Source of the DNA: Ignavibacterium sp.
GTDB taxonomy: Bacteria > Bacteroidota > Ignavibacteria > Ignavibacteriales > Ignavibacteriaceae
Assembly: GCA_020354005.1 (NCBI GenBank)
Contig: CP070637.1
Location: forward strand, 2,650,812 to 2,700,476
Reading direction: 5' to 3'
DNA: 49,665 bases
The first letter of the stretch is position 1, and each line of letters starts with the position of its first letter. Both the position numbers and the translations under genes were made by a program. The notes under the pieces are model-generated. The model had not been told where the DNA came from. It saw only the letters and a list, made by a program, of their open reading frames with translations, and searched no databases. Below are positions 40,954 to 48,240 of the stretch, in pieces.

Positions 40954-41481
40954 CTAATTATTACAAGGCTTGTGATCCAAATTTGTTATAACATATTTTA
41001 CAAGATAGGAATTGTCAGACTGCTTTTCCTAGAGCATAAAGTAAGAACCGTAATAAGCTGAAGGATATTCAGTCTCCCTGGTACTTAATGCTAATCCAAA
41101 TTTTCCATATTCAAAAACTTCTTTACCACAGGACCACATTTCTTCAGGATTGCCATTAAAAGCATGGTACTTCACACCTGCTTTTTTATTTTTCTTATAC
41201 GCCTCACGTAATTCTTTTTTACCTCTTATAGCCGGTTCAAAAATTGGCATTACTATTACATCGTCCGTATAATATTTTAGTAGTGTTTCATAATCCCCAT
41301 CAAGTATTGCTTTGTCCATGACCTGGTTTATTTCCTTCAATGTTGACTTAAAATCATCATCCATTAGCCCAGCTTTAGTTTCCTGTTCAATATTGATTTT
41401 GGATTCGTTCTTGGGACTATCACAGGATGAGAATAAAATAGCGAGAAAAGCCAAAGGCAGGAATATAATAGTAAGCTTCAT
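40954..41481 (-). pseudogene. NTF2-like (DUF4440-type) lipoprotein interrupted by an amber codon
   Basis: The frame starts at ATG 41481 (GAGG six bases before) with lipobox 'LFSSC' and follows the DUF4440 pattern ('IKEINQVMDKAILDGDYETLL'-type helix, 'KYYTDDVIVMPIFEPAIRGKKEL'). It stops at TAG (41029-41031) after 'YYGSYFML'. The same frame then continues 24 codons as 'EKQSDNSYLVKY...NLDHK' to a TAG at 40954. In intact relatives this position is tryptophan ('...(M/V)(L/I)WEKQxDGSWxIKYDIWNxD'), so a TGG to TAG change explains the break. It may be a recent pseudogene or be read through. The truncated form would lack its last beta strands. Confidence 0.75.
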
Positions 41482-41827
41482 AACAGACCTCAAGTTAATA
41501 TTGAACTTTAATGTTATCTGAATTAACTAAAAAACTACCATTTTGTTGCTATGAAACTTAAGACTAAAGAATCAGGACTTCAACTTGCCAGAAGTTAGGT
41601 TAACAATTTAAAAGTATTATAGCAAGAATAAAAATTGCTTAATGGTTTCTGAGGTAAAATTAGATACAGTCTATTAATTCTTTTACTTTTATTTACATTT
41701 TTTATTATCTTGAAACCAATATGATTTGCAGACGGTATGAATAATCAAAATTAATTACTAATGCAGGACTAGAACTTAGAAAACATATAGTATCAAAAAG
41801 AAAAATTATTTTTATAAAAACTCATTG
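41482..41827. other. AT-rich gap between divergent genes
   Basis: About 345 bases separate the NTF2-like gene and the GMC oxidoreductase gene. I see no gene, hairpin or repeat; promoters for both directions must lie here. Confidence 0.4.
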
Positions 41828-43447
41828 ATGACTAAAGAACTCAAAACAGATTATTGTATTGCTGGTGGAGGAGTTCCCGGTTTTATCCTCGCAAAGAAAC
41901 TCGCTGCATCCGGTAAAAAGATACTCTTTCTTGACCAGGGACCTCATATAAATGAAACCGATCGTGCTGAACTTCTTCAGCAAAGTAAAGAAACTCTAAA
42001 TGATTTAGCAGACTATAATGATAATGTAGCCCCAGTTAGTGTAACTCCACATACATCGGCTTCATACAAAGAGGCTGATCATACTTATGATTGGGTAAAT
42101 TACAGATTGTTCGGTCTCGGTGGAACAGCACTTCACTTTGAAGCAATGATGATGCGGCCAACAGAAGATGATTTTAAAGTTAAATCACTATACGGATATG
42201 GCCGAGACTGGCCGATGGATTACGCAGAACTTGAGCCATGGCTGCTTAATGCAGAATATGAAATTGGTGTTGCGGCAAACGATGATAATCCATATGCTGC
42301 GTTCCGTTCCGGTTCCTTCCCAATGCCTGCACATCCTTTCTCTTATTTTGATAATGAATTTTTAGCTCCGGCATTAAAGAAAATAAATATGACCGGACAT
42401 TCCCTTCCAAGGGGAACAAACTCCAAACCATACGGCGGGCGCTCTGCTTGTATGTCCTGCCGCATCTGTAAATTTTGTCCATCGGGCGCACGATTTTCTC
42501 CGGACAGAGCTATACTCCCAACACTAAATACACTTGAAAATGTTACGGTGCTGCCTGATATAAGTTTAAGAAAGTTAGAGACAAGCAGATACGGCCAGAA
42601 AATAACGACAGCTCATCTTATAAATACTAAGGATGAAGAGAAGATAGTTGTTAAGGCAAAGAATTATATTCTTGCAATGGGCGGAGTGGAAACGCCGCGA
42701 ATGTTAATGCTCTCCGCAGATGACTCGAGACACAAAAACGGTCTGGGAAATATGGGCGATCAACTTGGTAAGAAGTTTAATGATCATCTATTTCCTTATG
42801 TTACTGTGGATCTTGGAAAGCACGCCGGTAGCAGACCGGGTTTTGAAACTATGAGTTCCGATCATCTGCGCGTAAAGTTAAACCGGAGTGAGGAACCAGG
42901 TATTATAATTTTAGGATCACCTTCAATGGATTGGTTTCCAATTGGTAATGAAGCAGTTACATGGTCAACACAGGGTAATGAACTTTCACTGGAAGATGTG
43001 AGAGAAAATGTTTCGCAGTTTGCAACGATATCACTTATGACGGAGCTCGAAGGAGAGGGAACGCTGGAACTTGATGAATCCACATTCGATGCATTTGGCT
43101 CACCGGTTGCAAAAGTAACTATGAAGCTAACTGAGTGGGACCGACGAGCAAATGTGGTCTTCGCAGATCTCGCATCAAAATTAGGTGATGCAATGGGTGC
43201 AGAAAATATATCTGAGGTAAGTCCTGATGGTTTTGGTCTGGGTTACCACCCATCCGGTGCAACAGCTATGGCATCCAATCCGGATGATGGTGTTTGTGAT
43301 GAGAACCTTAAAGTTTTTGGGTTGAACAATCTTTACATTGTAAGTAATTCGGTTTTTCCGCATATGGGTGCTAATCCCCCAACACTAACTATAGCAGCCC
43401 TGGCACTGCGGCTTGCTGCATACCTGGAAGGGGAGAAAGCATTATGA
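41828..43447 (+). CDS. GMC-type FAD oxidoreductase (gluconate/sugar dehydrogenase large-subunit type)
   Basis: The 539-residue enzyme begins at ATG 41828, one codon after a TTG. It has the FAD-binding 'YCIAGGGVPGFILAKKL', then the substrate domain and the GMC C-terminal signature 'GYHPSGATAMASNPDDGVCDENLKVFG...PHMGANPPTLTIAALALRLA' with catalytic His and Asn. The segment 'GRSACMSCRICKFCPSGA' has four cysteines spaced CxxCxxCxxC, as in dehydrogenases whose FAD passes electrons through an iron-sulphur cluster. It should oxidise a sugar or polyol. The small subunit follows 83 bases later. The expected cytochrome c subunit is not next to it. Confidence 0.9.
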   Translation: MTKELKTDYCIAGGGVPGFILAKKLAASGKKILFLDQGPHINETDRAELLQQSKETLNDLADYNDNVAPVSVTPHTSASYKEADHTYDWVNYRLFGLGGTALHFEAMMMRPTEDDFKVKSLYGYGRDWPMDYAELEPWLLNAEYEIGVAANDDNPYAAFRSGSFPMPAHPFSYFDNEFLAPALKKINMTGHSLPRGTNSKPYGGRSACMSCRICKFCPSGARFSPDRAILPTLNTLENVTVLPDISLRKLETSRYGQKITTAHLINTKDEEKIVVKAKNYILAMGGVETPRMLMLSADDSRHKNGLGNMGDQLGKKFNDHLFPYVTVDLGKHAGSRPGFETMSSDHLRVKLNRSEEPGIIILGSPSMDWFPIGNEAVTWSTQGNELSLEDVRENVSQFATISLMTELEGEGTLELDESTFDAFGSPVAKVTMKLTEWDRRANVVFADLASKLGDAMGAENISEVSPDGFGLGYHPSGATAMASNPDDGVCDENLKVFGLNNLYIVSNSVFPHMGANPPTLTIAALALRLAAYLEGEKAL

Positions 43448-43530
43448 AACGAGCATGAAAAATCTGGTTACTAGCAACGAAATGATTTTAACGAGAGTTC
43501 CATCTGACCAAAAAGAGAAATTATAAACAG

Positions 43531-43995
43531 ATGAAAAAGTTTAATTACAACCGCCGGGACTTTTTAAAATTCCTTTCACTACTGCCGCTTGGTTTTATTT
43601 TTGGATGCAAAAGTGATAGCTGGGATAGTGATGTTCCTATCACAAAATTAGATAGGGAAGAATCATTCAAAAAATTAATCATTGCTTTTGGTCCCTGGTC
43701 ATCAAAAGAAAAAGCAAAAGCAGAAGACTTTGCTGAACGATTTGTTTCAGCATCCGCAAACACTGCCTCGTACTCTAGTGAGATGATTATGAAAATAGCG
43801 GGCAGGATTCCTGATAACTCAGTTGGGTTAAAGAAAGTAGATCTAAGTATTTTTCCGCAAAATGAGCGGAAGGATTTGCTCAAGTTTGTACAGCAACTTT
43901 ACAGCTATCTTGAGATCAGGAATATCATAGTTGGTGAGCCTGTCTTCGGTTTGTGCCAGGTAGATAAAAACTTTTATACGAAGGCACTTAACTAA
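43531..43995 (+). CDS. Tat-exported gluconate 2-dehydrogenase subunit 3-family protein
   Basis: The 154-residue product has a twin-arginine signal (NYNRRDFLKFLSLLPLGFIFGC) that ends at a cysteine (GC), so it may be a Tat lipoprotein. The mature part ('SFKKLIIAFGPWSSKEKAKAEDFAERFV', 'VDLSIFPQNERKDLLKFVQQLYS') fits the small helper subunit of GMC sugar dehydrogenases, which is needed for the export and folding of the large subunit. This explains how the signal-less large subunit reaches the periplasm, by co-transport. Confidence 0.85.
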   Translation: MKKFNYNRRDFLKFLSLLPLGFIFGCKSDSWDSDVPITKLDREESFKKLIIAFGPWSSKEKAKAEDFAERFVSASANTASYSSEMIMKIAGRIPDNSVGLKKVDLSIFPQNERKDLLKFVQQLYSYLEIRNIIVGEPVFGLCQVDKNFYTKALN

Positions 43996-44019
43996 TTCTA
44001 AAATAATTTCCTATACTCT

Positions 44020-44475
44020 TCAATTATCTTCCAAAGCACGTAAATAAGCAGCTATCTGTCCCCTGTGATGAATTTCGTGATCAATATTGCCCCTTAAAAT
44101 AATCCATTCTATGCTTACCTCATCGTTAAATCTGTCGTCATAAATTTTACTTTTTATTTTTTCTTCTTCTAAGGAAATAATTAATTCGATCTTCTTTTCT
44201 ATACCTTTCTCAAGCCCAAGAATTAAAGAATTGAAATCTTTCCGGTTGCAGGCTTTTATACTTCCTTTCTCTGCGACAATCGATTTAGTAGCTGGATGGT
44301 TTAATTTTTTTATTAACCATTCATCTGTATCTATTAAATGACTGGCAATCTCAGCAAAGCTTAGCGCGTTTTCACTGATACACCAGTTTTCATAACCTTC
44401 CGGAACAGTTTTAAGCCTTTTGAGAGTAGAGTCTCTAACGGCTTTAGAAAACGCTATTAACAATTCGCTATTCAT
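44020..44475 (-). CDS. DinB-family four-helix protein
   Basis: The 151-residue protein has the DinB/YfiT-like layout of four long helices. Metal-ligand histidines are in 'EIASHLIDTDEWL' (helix 2) and 'NIDHEIHHRGQIAAYL' (helix 4), the latter being the usual DHEIHHRGQ signature. Family members include bacillithiol or mycothiol transferases and damage-inducible proteins of unknown role. The enzymatic substrate cannot be told. A ribosome-binding site is not obvious. It converges on the Tat subunit gene. Confidence 0.9.
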   Translation of the reverse strand: MNSELLIAFSKAVRDSTLKRLKTVPEGYENWCISENALSFAEIASHLIDTDEWLIKKLNHPATKSIVAEKGSIKACNRKDFNSLILGLEKGIEKKIELIISLEEEKIKSKIYDDRFNDEVSIEWIILRGNIDHEIHHRGQIAAYLRALEDN

Positions 44476-44506
44476 AAAAGGAAATGAATATTTTAGCAGT
44501 TATATA

Positions 44507-44890
44507 TTAAGCAGTGCTTATCAACCATCCTACAATAATAAGCAGTGCAGAAGCAGAAAACACCACAGGACAAAGCTTAAAAGGAAGGAAATTAACCTTA
44601 AATCCTGTGAACAAAGATATTATCGCAAGCACGATTAACATCACAGATGAGGAAAAAAATACAAAAACCGAGACTTTGTGATCAATCCCAATAATTGAAG
44701 CTCCTGCAACGATAAATCCGATAAACATCAATGCAACTCCTTCTATAATCCATTCCATTGTAATAATGTGTTTATTGTCTTTGCTTATGTCACCAAATCC
44801 TTTCACAACCGATTTTGTTGGAAAGAGATGTGCTACTCCCCATATTATTGTGATTGCTGCACCGACGTAGAGTAATACCTGACCAATCAT
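44507..44890 (-). CDS. Small four-helix membrane protein
   Basis: The 127-residue product has about four membrane helices ('VLLYVGAAITIIWGVAHLF', 'WIIEGVALMFIGFIVAG', 'VFVFFSSSVMLIVLAIISLF', 'CPVVFSASALLIIVGWL'), with 'IIWGVAHLFPT' early and 'TMEWIIEG' after the first loop. Similar short proteins are widespread and uncharacterised. No catalytic residues are visible. Confidence 0.75.
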   Translation of the reverse strand: MIGQVLLYVGAAITIIWGVAHLFPTKSVVKGFGDISKDNKHIITMEWIIEGVALMFIGFIVAGASIIGIDHKVSVFVFFSSSVMLIVLAIISLFTGFKVNFLPFKLCPVVFSASALLIIVGWLISTA

Positions 44891-44960
44891 ATTTAACTCC
44901 TCTGTTATTTTCTCGAAATTTAACTTAAAAACAGAAAAGCATCAATAAGGCGAGTTAAAA

Positions 44961-45010
44961 TGGGAAAAAAGAAAACACGGCAACTCGCAGCTAAGCGTAA
45001 TTGCCGTGTT
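44961..45010 (-). terminator. Terminator of the NmrA-family gene
   Basis: AACACGGCAA and TTGCCGTGTT pair perfectly around 17 bases and are followed on the minus strand by a T-rich tract (AAAAAAGAAA on the plus strand). It lies 11 bases after the gene's stop. Confidence 0.85.
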
Positions 45011-45020
45011 GAATAGTTAT

Positions 45021-45971
45021 CTATCCTAAAGGAATCTTACTCTTATTTTGCTGAAGCCAAGTGTCGAAATTTTGAAGAGAGGGATTTAATGATTTAGTCT
45101 CTTCTATATTTCTTATACCACAAAAATATTCTTCAAAATCATGCTTAAACTGGAACATGTTTCCAACATCTTCAGCACCTGGAAAATCAAATTTGCGGTA
45201 TACATCAAAAGGAACTGCATTATAACCAACCTCTTCACCAAGAGCTTTAGTAAGTGACTCAGCTATTTGCTTGCCGGTAAGATGTTCTCCGGCTATTCCA
45301 ATGGTCTTGCCTACATATTCATTTCCTCTTTTGAAAATTTCATAAGCAGATTTACCGATATCTTCAACAGCAATTCCAGGAAGTTTTTTATCACCAATAG
45401 GAAGATTAACAGCTAACTTACCATCCTCTCCTTTAGTCGGTCCCCAACCGAAATAAATTAGATTTTCCCAGTATCCACAGGTTAACAGAAAAGTTACCGG
45501 AAGATTTTGTTGGGTAAAATATTTATCAGCTTCACCTTTCGCATCAAAATGCGGCACTTTATATTTTTCCCCAAGTGTAGGCATTCTGTTATCATCTACC
45601 GGAATCCATTTGCGAGTGTCTTCGAGGGTAGACCAGATAACGTGTTCAACATTTGCTTCCTTAGCTGCTTTTGCAATTGATTCAGCCTGTGCAGTTTCTT
45701 TTTCAGGTGAAAAGTGTTCCCAGAAATTAGTTACTGCAAAAACTCCGTATGCTCCTTCGAATGCTTTTTTCAGGCTTTCATAATCATCTAAGTCCGCAGC
45801 AACTACTTCTGCACCTAAATCTGTCAGCGCCTTTGCTTTATCGGAATTTACATTCCTGGTCAGTGCACGGGCAGTAAATTCTCCTGATTTGTCATTCAAT
45901 ATAGCATGAACCAAACCACCACCCTGTGCACCGGTTGCACCTAATACGGCAATAACTTTTTTGTCAGGCAT
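45021..45971 (-). CDS. NmrA-family NAD(P)-binding protein
   Basis: The 316-residue product has an N-terminal Rossmann fold with 'VIAVLGATGAQGGGLVHAIL' (GxxGxxGG) and 'ADLDDYESLKKAFEGAYGVFAVTNFWEH', then 'HVIWSTLEDTRKW' and 'VTFLLTCGYWENLIYFGWGPTKGEDGKLAV'. This is the NmrA/HSCARG subfamily, which senses NADP redox state in fungi and animals. Bacterial members are often quinone or flavin reductases. An AAAGGAGG site precedes the ATG. It faces the radical SAM gene divergently across 196 bases. Confidence 0.9.
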   Translation of the reverse strand: MPDKKVIAVLGATGAQGGGLVHAILNDKSGEFTARALTRNVNSDKAKALTDLGAEVVAADLDDYESLKKAFEGAYGVFAVTNFWEHFSPEKETAQAESIAKAAKEANVEHVIWSTLEDTRKWIPVDDNRMPTLGEKYKVPHFDAKGEADKYFTQQNLPVTFLLTCGYWENLIYFGWGPTKGEDGKLAVNLPIGDKKLPGIAVEDIGKSAYEIFKRGNEYVGKTIGIAGEHLTGKQIAESLTKALGEEVGYNAVPFDVYRKFDFPGAEDVGNMFQFKHDFEEYFCGIRNIEETKSLNPSLQNFDTWLQQNKSKIPLG

Positions 45972-46167
45972 AAGTACCTCCTTTTAATAATGAATTTTGT
46001 TCTTATTGACTTAAATATAATATAATTTGTGTGTTACAACAAATAAAATAATGTGGCTCAAGTCACAGTCGGACTTAGAGGGGCATTAGAATTCTCTTTT
46101 AATCACCAATAGCTTCAAATACTAAATGTGGATAGCTTATATTTGAAGCAAATAAAACGATTTTGTA

Positions 46168-47031
46168 ATGCCAGAGCAAAAACTATTTTCAACAATCGAT
46201 TTCCACGTTACCTGCGAGTGCAGCCAGGAATGCGACTATTGCTGGGGTCCGCAGGATATTGAGAATCCTGTTGGAACTTCTACCTCGAAGAAAATTATAA
46301 AGAAGATAAAAGATATCGGCGCGAGGCGAATAGTTTTTACCGGTGGTGATCCACTAAAACGAAAAGATGCCGGAAAGCTTATCAAATATGCAAAAGATAT
46401 TGGGCTAGAGGTTGCACTATCAACAACAGGTGATGAATTAACTCCGGCGTTTCTCAGATGGAATGGATCTTACATCGACCTGATTTCTTTACCCATTGAT
46501 GGCTCAACAGAAGAGATAAGCACTAAAACAAAGGAAGAAGGTCATCTGAAAGCAGTTCTGAAGGCATTGGAGCTGTTGAAAAAATATCCAAAAATCGATG
46601 TTAAAGTATGCACACCCGTTACAAAGCATAACATCAATGACGTTCCTAACATTTTAGATATTGCAGAAGATTATAAAAAGAAGACTAAAGCAAAGGTATT
46701 CTATAATATCTTTCAAACATTTCCACGTTCTTATAGTGAAGTTGAATGGAAAGAACTTGTTGTGAGCAATAGAGCATTTGGAACACTTAAAAGAAAACTT
46801 TGGGGAAGAAAAAGAATTAAGGTAAACTTTCTAGATCATCAAACACTTGATAAGCTATACCTTATGATATTTCCCAATGGAAATCTTGTAGTACCGGAAG
46901 GTGAAAACTTTACCAGCTTCGGACCGTTCTTAGAAATTAAAGAAATAAATGAAGTTGTAAATCAAAGTAAGTTTGATTCACAAAAACACTTAAAGCATTC
47001 GAAAGGTTGGGGGAAGAAGCTAACTAATTAA
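46168..47031 (+). CDS. Radical SAM enzyme
   Basis: The 287-residue protein has the radical SAM cluster motif C18-x3-C22-x2-C25 ('CSQECDYCWGP', with an extra Cys 16), then 'RIVFTGGDPLKRKDAGKLI' (GGDP) and 'VALSTTGDELTPAFL', 'LISLPIDGSTEEISTKT', 'DVKVCTPVTKHNINDVPNI'. It has no C-terminal extra cluster (no SPASM cysteines). The ending 'LYLMIFPNGNLVVPEGENFTSFGPFLEIKEINEVVNQSKFD' is reminiscent of single-domain viperin-like or other small radical SAM enzymes, but I cannot place it in a subfamily. The tandem AHSA1 gene follows 29 bases later, so they probably act together on one substrate. Confidence 0.88.
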   Translation: MPEQKLFSTIDFHVTCECSQECDYCWGPQDIENPVGTSTSKKIIKKIKDIGARRIVFTGGDPLKRKDAGKLIKYAKDIGLEVALSTTGDELTPAFLRWNGSYIDLISLPIDGSTEEISTKTKEEGHLKAVLKALELLKKYPKIDVKVCTPVTKHNINDVPNILDIAEDYKKKTKAKVFYNIFQTFPRSYSEVEWKELVVSNRAFGTLKRKLWGRKRIKVNFLDHQTLDKLYLMIFPNGNLVVPEGENFTSFGPFLEIKEINEVVNQSKFDSQKHLKHSKGWGKKLTN

Positions 47032-47060
47032 ACACCGTATAAATAAACAAAGCTGCAAAT

Positions 47061-48119
47061 ATGGCTGATCAAAAATACGACTGGTCTTACTTCAAAAGGA
47101 GAATTTATATTAACAATTCTTCAAGTAGAGAACTCTTCCGAAAATGGGCTACACCCGGAGGAATTACTGAATGGTTTATAGAGTTTGCTACTTACACCGA
47201 TAGTGAAGGAGTAAAACGCAAACCGGAAGAAATCGTACAAGCAGGGGATAAATACAAATGGGTGTTTCACAGAGGCTCTGAGGTTGAAGGCGAAGTGCTT
47301 GAAGTTGTTGAAGATTCCCTTTTCAAATTTACATTTGGAGAAAAAGATCCCCATTCCGATGAGGATGTAATTGTAACGGTTACATTTCACGATCGGGATG
47401 GAAAAGTATGGTTTGATGTTCTCCAGGATAATATGTCCGATAGCAATTATAGTCGTGTTTACTACCACATTAGCTGTAATATGGGCTGGATATTTCATAT
47501 GAACAATATGAAATCAATACTATCCTGCGGGCACGATCTTAGAGTTAAAGGTGTTAAAAGAATGCACGTTGATGCACCGAGTGCATATCCTCTAGAAGGT
47601 TACGAGTGGACCAGCTTTAAGCAAAAAGAATATATAAAAGCACCACTAAAAGAAGTATTTCTGAAATGGGCTACACCAAAAGGAATTACTGAGTGGTTTA
47701 TTAAAGATGCTGAATATGAATCTCAGGATGGTAAAATCCGGAAGGGTGATGAAACTGTAAAATCGAATGATAAATACACCTGGCAATTTTATTCCGGGTT
47801 GGTGATGAAAGGAACCATACTGGATGTTGTACCTAACTCTTCCTTTAAATTTACTTTTGGGAAAAAGGAACCCGGCTCTGACATAGATGTTGTAGGGAAT
47901 GTCTCTCTTAATGAAAAAGACGGAATAACTGAGATTGAACTTACACAAAGCAACATTGCAGATAACGAATATGGGAAAGAAAAATATAATCTAAGTTGCA
48001 TTGTGGGATGGAGTTACTTTATGACCAACTTGAGATCTATCTTTGAATCCGGCTTTGACTACAGAGAGAAAGATGAGAATTTGGCTGAAGAATCTACAGC
48101 TTATTGTCTTGAAGAATAA
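47061..48119 (+). CDS. Tandem AHSA1/SRPBCC-domain protein
   Basis: The 352-residue protein has two AHSA1-type START-like domains of about 170 residues. The first has 'IYINNSSSRELFRKWATPGGITEWF', 'KYKWVFHRGSEVEGEVLEVVEDSLFKFTFG'. The second has 'EYIKAPLKEVFLKWATPKGITEWF', 'KYTWQFYSGLVMKGTILDVVPNSSFKFTFG'. Both keep the 'GWxxxMxNxxSI' last helix ('GWIFHMNNMKSIL', 'GWSYFMTNLRSIF'). The fold binds hydrophobic ligands. It seems to be a tandem duplication. Co-directional and close to the radical SAM gene, it may present or bind the substrate of that enzyme. Confidence 0.88.
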   Translation: MADQKYDWSYFKRRIYINNSSSRELFRKWATPGGITEWFIEFATYTDSEGVKRKPEEIVQAGDKYKWVFHRGSEVEGEVLEVVEDSLFKFTFGEKDPHSDEDVIVTVTFHDRDGKVWFDVLQDNMSDSNYSRVYYHISCNMGWIFHMNNMKSILSCGHDLRVKGVKRMHVDAPSAYPLEGYEWTSFKQKEYIKAPLKEVFLKWATPKGITEWFIKDAEYESQDGKIRKGDETVKSNDKYTWQFYSGLVMKGTILDVVPNSSFKFTFGKKEPGSDIDVVGNVSLNEKDGITEIELTQSNIADNEYGKEKYNLSCIVGWSYFMTNLRSIFESGFDYREKDENLAEESTAYCLEE

Positions 48120-48240
48120 TATAAGTTAAAGTTGAGCCAGCCTACTAATTCTATCTAGACTTTGCTGATAGTAATAAATAATTTCTATTGTCTCATTGGA
48201 TAGTGATCGCAATATTTTTTAGTAATAGCTGCAATCATTG

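Noticed and set aside
46168..47031. Calling the radical SAM gene a prokaryotic viperin
   Set aside because: The C-terminal layout is loosely similar, but the cluster context (CWGP) and GGDP region do not match viperin closely enough to name it.
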